A stretch of 64,000 bases of DNA from Nocardia sp. NBC_00403 (GCF_036046055.1 NZ_CP107939.1:5208001-5272000); one strand, 5' to 3'. Counted from the stretch's first letter, positions 26,721 through 36,086 are shown. Notes: generated from the sequence alone by a model not told the origin. Program-made: numbers and translations.

Positions 26721-27745
26721 GCGCCGTGGAGAGGGTCGGTGACTTCGTGGCCGAGGTGTTGCCGCGCCCGCTCGATCCGGTCCGGTCGATCAAGCTCAAG
26801 TTGGCGATCCTGATGCTGGTTTCGGGTGGGGTGGCCTTCGGGTTCTTTCGCTTCAAGATCGGCTGGCTGCCGCCGCGGACCACGCTCACCGCCGTCGTCA
26901 TCGCATTGGTGACCTCGCAGTTCCTGGCGCACGGCATCACCAGGCCGCTGCGTGAGATGACTGCCGCAGCCAAACGGATGGCGCACGGCGACTACACACG
27001 GCGAGTTCGTGCGAGTTCGCGCGATGAGGTCGGGCAGTTGGCGGCAGCGTTCAATCAGATGGCCGCCGACCTGGCGGCCGCCGACCAGCAGCGCCGCGAT
27101 CTCATCGCCAATGTCTCCCATGAGCTCCGCACGCCGATCACCGCGCTCAACGCTGTGCTGGAGAATCTTGTGGACGGAGTGTCCGAGCCCGACCCCACGA
27201 CGCTGCGTACAGCCCTCGCGCAAACCGAGCGGTTGGGCTTGCTCGTGTCCGAGCTCCTCGATCTGTCCAGCATCGAGGCGGGTGCGCTCCCGCTCGATCG
27301 TGAACGCCTCGCCGTCGTCCCGCTGCTTGCCCAGGTCGTCGCCGAGGCCGAGGTGATGGCGGCGGCGCTCGGGCGTGGCGTGCGATTCAGCACCGATGTG
27401 CAACCGAGCACGGCCAGCGTGTCGGCAGACCGTGCACGCCTGCATCAAGTGCTGTTGAATCTGCTCGACAACGCCGCCCGCCACGGCCCCGCAGGCGGCC
27501 GAGTGCGGATCACCGCCCATGCCCAGAACGGCCAATTGGTCATCGAGGTCCAAGACGAAGGACCCGGCATCCCGCCGGCCGAACGTGCCCGCGTCTTCGA
27601 CCGCTTCACCCGCGGCGGCCGCACCGACGGCGGCGGCACCGGCCTGGGCCTCGCCATCTCTCGCTGGGTCGTCGACCTACACGGCGGCACCATTGCGGTG
27701 GCCGACCCCGGCTCCCGCATCCGCGTAGTCCTGCCCGACCGCTGA
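26717..27745 (+). CDS. Membrane sensor histidine kinase
   Basis: The 342-residue kinase has two close TM segments in the first 75 residues and almost no extracytoplasmic loop (about 10 residues), so it may sense within the membrane or through a partner. HAMP follows (ITRPLREMTAAAKRMAHGDY), then HisKA with phospho-acceptor His in LIANVSHELRTPITALNAVL, N box LLNLLDNAARHGPAGG, G1 QDEGPGIP, F box VFDRFTRGG and G2 GGGTGLGLAISRW. It is intact and coupled to the response regulator. The large membrane protein at 27842 follows after 96 bp and may be its sensory partner or target. Confidence 0.92.
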   Translation: MSAVERVGDFVAEVLPRPLDPVRSIKLKLAILMLVSGGVAFGFFRFKIGWLPPRTTLTAVVIALVTSQFLAHGITRPLREMTAAAKRMAHGDYTRRVRASSRDEVGQLAAAFNQMAADLAAADQQRRDLIANVSHELRTPITALNAVLENLVDGVSEPDPTTLRTALAQTERLGLLVSELLDLSSIEAGALPLDRERLAVVPLLAQVVAEAEVMAAALGRGVRFSTDVQPSTASVSADRARLHQVLLNLLDNAARHGPAGGRVRITAHAQNGQLVIEVQDEGPGIPPAERARVFDRFTRGGRTDGGGTGLGLAISRWVVDLHGGTIAVADPGSRIRVVLPDR

Positions 27746-27841
27746 CGCCCCCGAACCACCTCTGGCCCAACCCAACTCGCCACACCCCGAGCCACTCGAC
27801 AGGTCCCGGGGCGCTCCCGCACACCCACAGGAGGGAACCTC

Positions 27842-30800
27842 ATGCCCGAACAACCCGTGACGCCAGACGAACCACCGACATCGAATCGACCATCCGGCGA
27901 CGAGCATCCGCAGCATGGCGAGGCTGTGGCCGAGGGCTCCGCATCACCGAACGACCCGACCCCCAACTCCCGCTCGGCGGTGCCGGATGAACCGGCCACA
28001 TCGGCAGCGTCGCTGACCCGCGTGACACGGCCGTACCGATGGAGCAGAACAACGCCGCCGACCTCGGCCGGACAAAGTACTGAGGGGCAAAGCGTTGCCG
28101 GACAAAGCGCTGAGGGGCAAAACGCTGCCGGACAACTTGCTGCCGGAGATGGCATTGCCCGGCTGGGAACTGCCGGACAGGGCGATCGCGGGCAAGGAGC
28201 AGCTGGGCAAGACGCTGCCGGAGAAGGTGCTGCCGGAGACGGTACTCCCCGGCAGGGTGCTGCGGGAGACGGTGCTGCTGGCGATGGCTTCGCCGGACAA
28301 AGTGCTGGTGGCCAAAGCGTCGCCGGGGAAGACGCCGTGGGAGACGGTGCCGATGGGCGGGGTTCTGCTGGGGCAGGTTCCGCCGAACAATGCCCCGCCG
28401 AACAATGCCCCGCCGGGCAAGGATCCGTCGGACAAGGACCCGTCGGTTCGACGGCATCGGACATCGAACAGTCCTCGGGCTGTGGCGTTTCGACCAGCGC
28501 TGCACTTTCCATCGAGGGGGTGATGTCGCGCAAGGGCAAGGCAACCGATGCCGCAGTGGGCGGGCCGAATAGTGCGACAGCCGCAGCGATTGTCGCTGAC
28601 TCCGCAGCCGCGGGAGTTTCATCTGCATCGACGTCCGTAGAGCCGCACTCCGACGAAACACCGGAGTCGGCAAGTGACGCTATGGCGGGTGAGCCGACGC
28701 TGACGGCTCCACACAGTGACGCGGATTCGGACCATGCGGCACCGCCGTGGAGCGCAGGTTGGCGAACGACCTCGTCGGCTCCGACGCAACCTACGCGACT
28801 TGTTTCTCCTGTCTGGCAGGAGCCACCCTCGACTGCGCTGGGCAACCGGATGCCGCCTTCTCCGACCGGAGTTCAAGCGCTCCGCGCGCCGGAATTATGG
28901 GTACCGCAACCGCCGAGGTGGCGGCGCGTCACCTGTCCATCGGGTGTCCTGCCTGCCGCTGGCATTGCGGGGGTAGGAGCAGCGGTTCTGATCCCGCTGG
29001 ATCGTCCAGGGGTCGGCTGGGTGCTGGCCGGAGCGGTGGCCTCGGCCGCGGTGTTCTTGGTAGATCGGCGTGCGCGGCGCACCGCGGGAGCTGGTGCCGC
29101 GTCCACATCGGACGGTGGGTCTCTAGGTCTGCCCGCGGACGGGAACGCGGTGGTCGGTGTTGCCGAGGTCGCCACGGCGGGGGCCGGGCATTTCCACACA
29201 TCGCAGTCTGCGGCGAAAGATTCCTCGACGGAACCACCGACCGAGGTGGCATCGTCGGCCGTGCAGGAAACGGTTGCTGCGCAGGCCGAGTCGGCAACGG
29301 TCGGAGTCGTGGAGAAGGGATCCGCAGCAGCTGGAACCATGCGAGCCGGGTCGGCCGCGGCTGTAGCAGTGCGGGCCGAGTCGGCAACGATCGGAGCCAT
29401 GCAGGCGGGGTCTGTGACAGCTGGAGCGTTGCCGACGGTGTTGGCCGCCGCCGGGGCAGTACAGCCCGGGACAGCAAAGGTCGGAGGTGTGCGGGAGGGG
29501 TCGACAACGACTGGGGCTGTGCAGTCGGGGTCCGCCACCGCCGGAGCGGCGCACCCCGCCGGAACAGAAATTGGATCGGAGCACACTGCGGGACCGGCGG
29601 CGGTGGCTGCGTCGGTCGCGGCCGAGGCGACGACGCCACGGTCGGATCTCGTGGACCGCAACGGCGGCGTCCTGGGGAACCGGGGCCGGATCTGGTGGTC
29701 GGCCTCGGCATTGGCCTTGCTTGCGGTGGGTGCGTTCCGCGCCGCCGGATGGCTGTTCGTGTTGTGCGTACTCGCCGCGTGTGTGGCCGGATCGCTGGCT
29801 GCCGTCGGGCGGCGATCGGCCAATGGCGTTTGGTACGACGTGATCGCGGTGCCGATCGAGTCGTTCGCGGCGTTGCCGTGGGTGTACGCGGCGATCGGCC
29901 GGATGCGCGCGAATGGTCAGGACAGGTCGTGGCGGGTCGCGGCGTCGATGGCGGTGACGGTTGTGCTGTTGGCGGTGTTCGTACCACTCCTCGGTGGGGC
30001 GGACGCGACGTTCGCCAACCTGCTTGCGAGCGTGACACCGGAGATCGACGCCGGGGCGATCGTGCAGTGGACTGTCCTGTTCGCTGTCGTCGGGCTGGGC
30101 TCACTCGGTGCGATGTATCTGCTGGCCGGACCGCCTGCCACGCCGTTCGACGAGGAAGAAGCCGAGACCGGTCGATCGCTGCGACGACTGGAGTGGGTGT
30201 TGCCCGTCGGCGCACTGACCGCGCTGTTCGCGCTCTTCGTCGGTGCACAGTTCGTTGCGCTGTTCGGTGGTGACGACTACGTGCAGCGGACCGCTGGGCT
30301 CATCTACGCCGAGTACGCACGCAGCGGTTTCTGGCAGCTGTCGATCGTGACGATGCTGACCCTTGCCGTCATTCTCATCGTCTTGCGTTGGGCGGCAAAG
30401 GATTCAGCGGCCGATCGGCTGTGGTTGCGAACGCTGCTGTGTGTGGTGAGTGTGCTCACGTTGGTCATTGTCGCGTCCGCGCTCGGCCGTATGTGGACCT
30501 ATCAGCAGGCGTATGGATTCACGGTGCTACGACTGTTGGTCGAGGTGTGCGAACTGTGGCTCGGCTTGGTCTACCTGCTGGTGATCGCCGCTGTGCTCCG
30601 GCTGGACCGCGCCTGGCTGCCTCGTGCCGCGATCGGCACGGCCACCGCAACGCTGGTCGCCCTTGCCGTACTGAACCCTGAAGGTCTTATCGCCGACAAG
30701 AACATCGACCGTTGGCAGCACGGGAGGAACTTCGACGCCGAGTACCTGAGCACCCTCTCGCCGGATATCGTCCCGGCACTGGAGCGTCTGCCGGAACCGC

Positions 30801-30889
30801 TGCGCGCCGAGGTGTTCGATCAGATTCGCGCGGACATCGACGATGACAGCTGGCAGAGCTGGAATTTGTCACGATCACGCGCACGATGA
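27842..30889 (+). CDS. Giant DUF4153/DUF4173-like membrane protein with repetitive disordered N-terminus
   Basis: The ATG has AGGAGG 7 nt upstream. Residues 1-370 are hydrophilic and disordered, including a Gly/Ala/Gln-rich tract of 5-residue periodicity (about 77-210). One or two TM segments follow near 376-410, then a second repeat tract (about 465-575) of roughly 10-residue units like AGSATAGAVQ. The C-terminal 400 residues are a polytopic domain (about 10 TMs: WWSASALALLAVGAFRAAGW, WYDVIAVPIESFAALPWVYA, YQQAYGFTVLRLLVEVCELW) of the DUF4153/DUF4173 type found beside two-component systems. Typical relatives are about 500-600 residues; the excess is the repeats. In the first tract a second frame has the higher third-position GC. 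Confidence 0.75.
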   Translation: MPEQPVTPDEPPTSNRPSGDEHPQHGEAVAEGSASPNDPTPNSRSAVPDEPATSAASLTRVTRPYRWSRTTPPTSAGQSTEGQSVAGQSAEGQNAAGQLAAGDGIARLGTAGQGDRGQGAAGQDAAGEGAAGDGTPRQGAAGDGAAGDGFAGQSAGGQSVAGEDAVGDGADGRGSAGAGSAEQCPAEQCPAGQGSVGQGPVGSTASDIEQSSGCGVSTSAALSIEGVMSRKGKATDAAVGGPNSATAAAIVADSAAAGVSSASTSVEPHSDETPESASDAMAGEPTLTAPHSDADSDHAAPPWSAGWRTTSSAPTQPTRLVSPVWQEPPSTALGNRMPPSPTGVQALRAPELWVPQPPRWRRVTCPSGVLPAAGIAGVGAAVLIPLDRPGVGWVLAGAVASAAVFLVDRRARRTAGAGAASTSDGGSLGLPADGNAVVGVAEVATAGAGHFHTSQSAAKDSSTEPPTEVASSAVQETVAAQAESATVGVVEKGSAAAGTMRAGSAAAVAVRAESATIGAMQAGSVTAGALPTVLAAAGAVQPGTAKVGGVREGSTTTGAVQSGSATAGAAHPAGTEIGSEHTAGPAAVAASVAAEATTPRSDLVDRNGGVLGNRGRIWWSASALALLAVGAFRAAGWLFVLCVLAACVAGSLAAVGRRSANGVWYDVIAVPIESFAALPWVYAAIGRMRANGQDRSWRVAASMAVTVVLLAVFVPLLGGADATFANLLASVTPEIDAGAIVQWTVLFAVVGLGSLGAMYLLAGPPATPFDEEEAETGRSLRRLEWVLPVGALTALFALFVGAQFVALFGGDDYVQRTAGLIYAEYARSGFWQLSIVTMLTLAVILIVLRWAAKDSAADRLWLRTLLCVVSVLTLVIVASALGRMWTYQQAYGFTVLRLLVEVCELWLGLVYLLVIAAVLRLDRAWLPRAAIGTATATLVALAVLNPEGLIADKNIDRWQHGRNFDAEYLSTLSPDIVPALERLPEPLRAEVFDQIRADIDDDSWQSWNLSRSRAR
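28070..28470 (+). repeat. 15/30-nt degenerate repeat tract inside the DUF4153-like gene
   Basis: Units such as GCCGGACAA recur every 15 or 30 nt, ending with near-perfect copies (CCGAACAATGCCCCG twice near 28381-28412). In the annotated frame this is Gly/Gln/Ala pentads. The +2 frame reads LPDKA, LPDNL, LPEMA-type pentads with a more GC-rich third codon position. Confidence 0.75.
29240..29580 (+). repeat. 30-nt repeat tract encoding decapeptides
   Basis: About ten imperfect 10-residue units of the type G/E-S-A-T-x-G-A-V-x-x are seen (for example AESATIGAMQ, AGSVTAGALP, SGSATAGAAH). They extend the loop between the N-terminal TM pair and the C-terminal membrane domain. Confidence 0.7.
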
Positions 30890-31003
30890 GTCCGGCCGGT
30901 GCGCGCGCTCTCGACGAGCCGCCGCAAAAGCTGGTGCGGAAGGGTGCGCATCGGCCGGGCCGGTGACGAGGCGGTCTGGCAGCCCACCTGCCCTCCCAGA
31001 GGC

Positions 31004-31017
31004 AATACACTTGTATT
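31004..31017 (+). promoter_or_regulatory. Palindrome and -10 box of the toxin-antitoxin operon
   Basis: AATACA-CT-TGTATT is a perfect 6-bp inverted repeat that runs into TATTAT (31014-31019), a -10 hexamer. The toxin GTG is at 31028, so transcription would start at or next to the start codon (leaderless). This placement suits autorepression by the ribbon-helix-helix antitoxin. Confidence 0.6.
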
Positions 31018-31027
31018 ATCCCTGTTT

Positions 31028-31306
31028 GTGGGTTATAACTGGCCTGAGTGGGCATTGCTATCACTGAGCGGGATCGATCCCCGCGAGGTGCTACAAGTGC
31101 TCACCGGTGTTCGCCGATGGCCTCGGCGGGCGCGCGGTCCCGGCGGGCTGGCGGTCCTGACAGTGTGGGGCCGGACCGACGCAGGCAGGCCGCTCATCGT
31201 CGCCGTCCGCCGGACCGAGGACTGGCAGTGGGACATCCTGGGTGCCGTCGAGATGGCAGACACGCAGGTCGCGGAGTTCGAGCGTTGGGAGCACGCCGAT
31301 GACTGA
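31028..31306 (+). CDS. Putative type II toxin, BrnT-like
   Basis: The 92-residue protein begins VGYNWPEWALLSLSGIDPRE. Its middle, VLTVWGRTDAGRPLIVAVRR followed by DWQWDILGAVEM, resembles the beta-sheet of small BrnT/RelE-fold RNases, where a GRT.AGRPL stretch recurs. It overlaps the next gene by 8 bp; that gene encodes a ribbon-helix-helix antitoxin. Toxin-first order with RHH second is the BrnT-BrnA layout. The GTG is chosen because the palindrome and -10 box lie directly upstream. Confidence 0.6.
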   Translation: MGYNWPEWALLSLSGIDPREVLQVLTGVRRWPRRARGPGGLAVLTVWGRTDAGRPLIVAVRRTEDWQWDILGAVEMADTQVAEFERWEHADD

Positions 31307-31619
31307 CTATCCGACGAACCCGGAGGACGTCCAGGATTTCCTGGCCGGCCTCGAATTCGGTGACGAGCCCGTGGATCCGGCCGAAGCGCCGCCGGTGCTG
31401 CGTGCGGACGCGGTCACCGTTACCACGTCGCTGCGCATCCCGTTCGAGCTGCATCAGCGGGTGAAGAGGGCCGCCGAAGATCGCAACGTCACCATGTCGG
31501 CACTGATCCGCGACTGGATCGAACTCGAGCTCGCCGCCCTGGAGAACGACCAGCCGATCTCTCGCGCCGACGCACTCCGCGCTCTCGCCGCCCTGCATCC
31601 ACTGCGCCAATCGGCCTAG
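31299..31619 (+). CDS. Ribbon-helix-helix antitoxin
   Basis: The 106-residue protein has an acidic N-terminal half (probably the toxin-binding part: NPEDVQDFLAGLEFGDEPVD). A CopG/Arc-type RHH follows (about 50-85): VTVTTSLRIPFELHQRVKRA and AEDRNVTMSALIRDWIELEL. In most BrnA/RelB systems the DNA-binding part is N-terminal or central; here it is central with a short helical tail. ATG 31299 overlaps the toxin stop. It likely represses the operon via the 31004-31017 palindrome. Confidence 0.7.
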   Translation: MTDYPTNPEDVQDFLAGLEFGDEPVDPAEAPPVLRADAVTVTTSLRIPFELHQRVKRAAEDRNVTMSALIRDWIELELAALENDQPISRADALRALAALHPLRQSA

Positions 31620-32472
31620 CAGACGGCACCGGTCGGTAGCACACCCGGACGCGCCGATTGTGGTGGCTGCCTGCCGGGGTCGGAATTGCCCGGACACGCA
31701 ACTGTGGCTGGACGCGCCGATTATCGTGGTTTCGGCCCCCAACCGGTGGGCGGTCGACCCGTTCAAGAGCGAGCACCTCCCGATCACCGCGTTCAACCAG
31801 GATCTGGATGCGGCCTGGATCGTGCACCTGGAACAGGACAAGGGCAACGGCGCGAAAACCATTCACAACAAACACGGTTTCCTGTCTGCCGGTCTGAATG
31901 CTGCTGTGGCCGAACGGCCTTGTGCGCCACGAGGCGCTGTGATATTGAGCGGAGGTGAGAGACCTTCGCCTTTGAGTTGAGCTGTCGCAGCAGCTTGATG
32001 AAGCTGAGGGCAGCCTGATCCGGGTCGATGACGGGGAGGGTGGGAGCAGCCCTGACAAAGCCGGGACGTGTCGGTATTACCAGACGGTGCGGGTTCGGCG
32101 AGCAAGGCAGAAAGGTGTACGTGCAGAAACCGGCGAGAAAGTCTCTTCAATTCGCCAACTAGATCCGGAACGGACAGCGAGCGTGAGTAGGCGAGGATGA
32201 CAGTGGCAATGAGGGGAGGTGCGCTAGCTGGGGCGGTGGGGCGCCTTTGGTGACTGTTAGTGGATCAGGAGGGGCGGGGTGGTGCTCGTCCGCGCGTGGC
32301 TCTCGCCTGCGGAGCGGCCTGACCGAGCAGGCATCGAGGTCGCGTTGGTGCACCGGTCCGGCGAATGGGAATGGACATCGCGGCGGACCGGGTATCAGGG
32401 ACGAGTCCGAAGTTCTGGTCGTCGTCGTGGCCGTCCTCGCCGGGGCAGCGTGGACGTGGATCTCGCTGTGAG
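31620..32472. other. Decayed region with one orphan open frame
   Basis: A frame ending at 31980 reads WLDAPIIVVSAPNRWAVDPF and NQDLDAAWIVHLEQDKGNGA. It looks protein-like but lacks a start with ribosome site and a recognisable family; it may be a fragment. The rest shows no gene. A near-repeat GGACGCGCCGATT occurs at 31651 and about 50 bp later. Confidence 0.3.
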
Positions 32473-32559
32473 TCAGTCCTGCGAGCGATTCTTGTGTCGG
32501 ATGAGCAGGGCGAGACCGACGAATATTCCGATGAGGGTGAGTGCGGCGACCTCGGCCAT
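32473..32559 (-). CDS. 28-residue single-TM small membrane protein
   Basis: ATG 32559 has a strong site (GAGGAG, 8 nt upstream). The product is a single hydrophobic helix (VAALTLIGIFVGLALLI) with a basic tail (RHKNRSQD), so N-out/C-in is expected. Size and layout resemble regulatory micro-proteins of transport ATPases or oxidases, such as KdpF-type peptides, but no partner gene is adjacent. It falls below usual gene-calling limits. Confidence 0.45.
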   Translation of the reverse strand: MAEVAALTLIGIFVGLALLIRHKNRSQD

Positions 32560-33037
32560 GGCTGGTACTCCTCTACGGCGCGGCAGGGCATCCGTCAGGG
32601 TGTAGGAATACTCGATTCCGGTCGTGCCTGACGGCAGAGTACCCAATCGCATCGGTTCTCAGCGGAATTTCGTCATCCGGGCCGCCGAGGTGGGTGCCCG
32701 GCACTGCGGGGTCGCTGCCTTGTCGTCGATCGGGGACGCTATCTCGGCGCCTGGCTGGCCAAGCTCACGGTGCCCGAGTTGGGCGGGTGCTGCTTTATGG
32801 GTTCCGTGACCAGGATTTGGTGCCGCTATGCCACGTCGATGGGTGTTGGCTCGTTCGTTGTCATGGGCCGGAGGTGCGACGGACTACAGCAGGCGTTTGA
32901 GCTATACGACCTCGGCTTTTACGGTGGCGTGGGCGATGCCACGGCGTCTTCCGGCTCGGGGGTCCAGCACCAATAGAGCAGCGCGGCGAGGACCAGGGCG
33001 GCGGCGGGCGAGGCCAGTGGCTCGCCACGGGGATACG
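32560..33037. other. No gene recognised
   Basis: This intergenic stretch lies between the divergent 28-residue peptide gene and the membrane protein at 33038. Only unsupported overlapping frames are present. Confidence 0.35.
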
Positions 33038-33466
33038 ATGGACATTGTGTTGGTGTGTGCGTTCCACCGGCCACTTCGCATCGCGACCGCCGCCCTCGCA
33101 GTGACCGGGGTATGTCTGGCCATCACTGGGTTGGCGTTGTCGCTTGCCCATGAGGACCGCGGCCGGGCCGGTGTCTTCGCTGTCGTCGCTGTTGTGCTGA
33201 TGGTCGCCGCCGCGATGGTGTTGCGCGGCGGTAGATGGGTGAGTTCGGCCGCGGTAATCCTGTTGGGGGGCCAGTGGATTGCCATGGCGGCGACGATCTT
33301 CGAACTCGTCCACGGCATCGACTGGGTGAAAACCCAACAGCTGCAACGCCTTGGCGTTGATCCCACTGTCGGGGTCACCATCAATCTGGTCTTCTCCAGC
33401 ATCGCCGCGTTACTGTTTGCGTGGTTCGCCCTCCGGTATGCCGCAATACGGCGGAATCGGTCATAG
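33038..33466 (+). CDS. Four-TM membrane protein of unknown function
   Basis: The 142-residue protein starts MDIVLVCAFHRPLRIATAAL. TM segments lie at about 16-36 (AALAVTGVCLAITGLALSL), 46-64, 72-92 and 116-135 (GVTINLVFSSIAALLFAWF). A TFELVHGID-like loop precedes the last helix. I recall similar short proteins widespread in Nocardia and Rhodococcus, without known role. It is monocistronic. Confidence 0.65.
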   Translation: MDIVLVCAFHRPLRIATAALAVTGVCLAITGLALSLAHEDRGRAGVFAVVAVVLMVAAAMVLRGGRWVSSAAVILLGGQWIAMAATIFELVHGIDWVKTQQLQRLGVDPTVGVTINLVFSSIAALLFAWFALRYAAIRRNRS

Positions 33467-33703
33467 CTCACCCCGGCCGGGGCCGAAGTCCAGCGGCTTG
33501 TTTACGGGAACCTCTGGAAGTATCGACATCAGCGGAGATACTCCCCTTTCAGTTGCGGGACAGGTGGCTACGTGGGCGCGTGTCGGCCGTAGGAGGTCAG
33601 GAGCTGGGTTTGTCGCCGACCGGTTCGAGAAAGGCCGCTGTTGGCCGCTGCGAAGCTGCGGCAATCTTCGATCCACTCGCGAATCGGCTAGAGGGCGATG
33701 CGG

Positions 33704-34255
33704 CTATGTCAGGAAGACTCTCAGCTGCGGAATCGCCTCGACGGGATGTCTTGCCCGGATGCCCTCGCCGATCGACTCGAACTGCCGAACTCCGTTGGAG
33801 CGAACCACTTTGCCCATCACCAGGCCGGTATACGACCCGCCGCCGCTGAGATCGTAGCGGGCGATTTCGATACCTGACCCGCCATCGACCACCCGGCAGA
33901 ACGCATTCTCGATCTGCTCGAAGGTTTGACCCGAGTACGAGGTGACGATGAAGATCACGGTCGTGACCTCGGGCGCCAACCTTGTCAGGTCGACAGCAAT
34001 TATTTCGTTGTCGCCCTTACCTTCCCCGTTTGTGCTGTCGCCGAGGTGTCGCACCGAGCCGTCGCGTGAGATGAGCTGCTCGTGGTAGACGACCTCCACG
34101 ATCTGGTCACCGGCGAACAACAGGGCCGCCGCATTAAGATCGATGTCCTCGCTGCGGGGGCCGAACCAGCGGCGCCGACGGACCGGATCCCAGCCCAGAG
34201 CCACGGTGAGGTGATCTAGACCCGCCCCACTCGCGTCGCGAAGCGTAACGAACAT
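33704..34255 (-). CDS. TerD-family calcium-binding stress protein
   Basis: The 183-residue TerD-domain protein has LDHLTVALGWDP, the calcium-site strand DIDLNAAALLF and the acidic loop STNGEGKGDNEIIAVDLTRL. VTTVIFIVTSYSGQTFEQIE and IENAFCRVVD complete the fold. TerD proteins link to tellurite or phage-stress resistance and Streptomyces differentiation. Start ATG 34255. It lies 60 bp downstream of the ArsB/NhaD gene on the same strand and might be co-transcribed with it. Confidence 0.9.
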   Translation of the reverse strand: MFVTLRDASGAGLDHLTVALGWDPVRRRRWFGPRSEDIDLNAAALLFAGDQIVEVVYHEQLISRDGSVRHLGDSTNGEGKGDNEIIAVDLTRLAPEVTTVIFIVTSYSGQTFEQIENAFCRVVDGGSGIEIARYDLSGGGSYTGLVMGKVVRSNGVRQFESIGEGIRARHPVEAIPQLRVFLT

Positions 34256-34315
34256 GGGTTACCCCCTCTGTCAGAGCGACCGCGGTGCCACAAGCCGCCG
34301 CTGCGCCAAACTGTC

Positions 34316-35605
34316 CTAGTTGAATACGAAGTAGCGCAACCACAGATACGGTGCGGCGACAACGATCGTGATTGCAGTGACCACCGCGCCCTTGCGGGTG
34401 AACTCCCAGAATGAGATCGGTGACCCGGACCTGGCCGCGATGCCGAGCATGACGACGTTGGCGCTGGCGCCGACTGCGGTCAGGTTGCCACCGAAATCCG
34501 AGCCCAAGGTCAGCGACCACCACAGCGCATCCGCGTGTACCCGGTTGTCGATACCGCCGGCGAGATCGGCGACCAGCGGGCTCATTGTGGCCACGTACGG
34601 AATGTTGTCGATGATGCCTGACAACAGTGCGGACACCACCAGGATCAGCATCACCGCGAGGAGAGCGTTGCCGCCGGTGGCGTCGGCGGCCCATCGCGCC
34701 ATCGCCTCTACGACCCCGGTCTTGACCAATGCCCCGACCATGACGAACAGTCCGGCGAAGAACAGCAACGTCTCCCACTCGACACCGGAGAGATAGTCCT
34801 CGGGTTCGGTGCCCGAGATGAGCACCAGTACCCCGGCGCCGAGCAGTGCCATGACAGCCGGATCGACATGTAGCACCGAGTGACCGACGAACCCGGTGAA
34901 CACCGCCAGCAGCACGACACCGCATTTGACAAGTAGCGGCCGGTCGCGGATGGCTTCGCGTTCGTCGACTGCCATTACGTCGGCGATCCGATCGGGGTCG
35001 GCGTCGAAGGAGCCGCGGAACAGCCTGGGCAGGATCAGGGTGAACACCGCGAACTCGATCGCGACGATCGGTGTCATGTGGATGAGAAAGTCGTTGAAGG
35101 ACAACCCACTTCGGCTGGCGACAATGATGTTGGGTGGATCGCCGATCATGGTTGCCGCGCCGCCGATGTTGGATGCCAGCACTTCGGCGATCAGGAACGG
35201 TGTGGGCTTGATCCCGAGGCGGTCACATACCAGGAGCGTCACAGGTGCGACCAACAGCACGGTGGTGACGTTGTCCAGGAACGCTGATGCCACCGCGGTG
35301 ATGAGTACCAGCAGTATCATCACCCGCACCGGGGATCCCTTGGCGCGCTTGGCTGCCCAGATCGCGGTGAATTCGAATACGCCGGTTTGGCGGAGCACCC
35401 CGACGATGATCATCATCCCGAACAGCAGCAGGATGACATCCCAGTCGATCCCGGTGTCGTGGGAGAAGAACGCCTCCCCCGAGTCGAGTACACCTGCGGC
35501 GAGGACGATCGCGGCGCCACCGAGGGCGGCTTTGGTTTTGTGGATGCGTTCGGTGGCGATCAACAGATACGCCACTACGAACGCGGTGACCGCGATCGCG
35601 GTCAC
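34316..35605 (-). CDS. ArsB/NhaD-type ion permease (IT superfamily)
   Basis: The 429-residue polytopic protein has about 11 TMs. The two signature re-entrant regions of the ArsB/NhaD/CitMHS group are [20 protein letters not shown] and its inverted counterpart [40 protein letters not shown] is also conserved. It exports arsenite or exchanges Na+/H+; the substrate cannot be read from sequence. GTG 35605 begins 28 bp after the CBS-protein stop. No ArsR, ArsC or ArsA is nearby, which favours Na+/H+ exchange. Confidence 0.85.
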   Translation of the reverse strand: MTAIAVTAFVVAYLLIATERIHKTKAALGGAAIVLAAGVLDSGEAFFSHDTGIDWDVILLLFGMMIIVGVLRQTGVFEFTAIWAAKRAKGSPVRVMILLVLITAVASAFLDNVTTVLLVAPVTLLVCDRLGIKPTPFLIAEVLASNIGGAATMIGDPPNIIVASRSGLSFNDFLIHMTPIVAIEFAVFTLILPRLFRGSFDADPDRIADVMAVDEREAIRDRPLLVKCGVVLLAVFTGFVGHSVLHVDPAVMALLGAGVLVLISGTEPEDYLSGVEWETLLFFAGLFVMVGALVKTGVVEAMARWAADATGGNALLAVMLILVVSALLSGIIDNIPYVATMSPLVADLAGGIDNRVHADALWWSLTLGSDFGGNLTAVGASANVVMLGIAARSGSPISFWEFTRKGAVVTAITIVVAAPYLWLRYFVFN

Positions 35606-35633
35606 CGCCGGTCACCCGCGCGACCGTCCCCGC

Positions 35634-36086
35634 TCACGTGGCGGCGAGGGCTACCTGCAGCAACCGCGATGCGGTGATGACACCGACCATCTGTGTCCCG
35701 TCGACCACCGCGACCAGCGGGCATCGGCACCGCGCCATCAACGCGGCGACTTCGATCACGGTGTCGTCGGCGCGGACCACCGGCATGACCGGTTTCGATG
35801 TCGACTTCGGGAGCAGTTCGCCGACGGTCTTGCCGCGCAATGCATCCGCGACCCGATCGGCCACCGACTCCGATAACACCCCCGCCAGCGATGGGTCGTC
35901 CTGCACGTATCCCGGCACCAGGAAGCGCACCACCTGCGAGGCAGGCAGTACTGCTCGCGGCACGCGATCGCCGTCGGTTACCACGATGCCAGGTAGTCGA
36001 TGCTCGGCCAGCAGCTTCGCTGCGGCCAGCGCATCGGAGTCCTTGGTCACCGACGGATAGTCCTCGGCTATCTGACTTGCGTGCAC
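35634..36086 (-). CDS. CBS-pair protein, probable regulator of the adjacent permease
   Basis: The 150-residue protein consists of two CBS motifs: VTKDSDALAAAKLLAEHRLP with GIVVTDGDRVPRAVLPASQV, and MPVVRADDTVIEVAALMARC with PLVAVVDGTQMVGVITASRL. CBS pairs bind adenylates and gate transporters. The GTG at 36086 gives MHASQIAEDYPSV, the expected N-terminal edge. It precedes the ArsB/NhaD permease in one transcript, a layout seen in other actinobacteria. A leader motif lies 155-173 nt upstream. Confidence 0.82.
   Translation of the reverse strand: MHASQIAEDYPSVTKDSDALAAAKLLAEHRLPGIVVTDGDRVPRAVLPASQVVRFLVPGYVQDDPSLAGVLSESVADRVADALRGKTVGELLPKSTSKPVMPVVRADDTVIEVAALMARCRCPLVAVVDGTQMVGVITASRLLQVALAAT

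Noticed and set aside
28747..30273. 508-codon alternative frame overlapping the DUF4153-like gene
   Set aside because: The product is Arg/Gly-rich with no TM pattern; the overlapping frame carries clear membrane segments and domain matches.
31978..32200. Roughly 70-codon plus-strand frame beginning near ELSQQLDEAEGSLIRVDDG
   Set aside because: No start codon with ribosome site and no recognisable family; could be a decayed fragment but not supportable.
34316..36086. Arsenic-resistance operon
   Set aside because: ArsB/NhaD-like permease lacks any ArsR, ArsC or ArsA neighbour; the CBS partner and shared leader fit ion homeostasis better.
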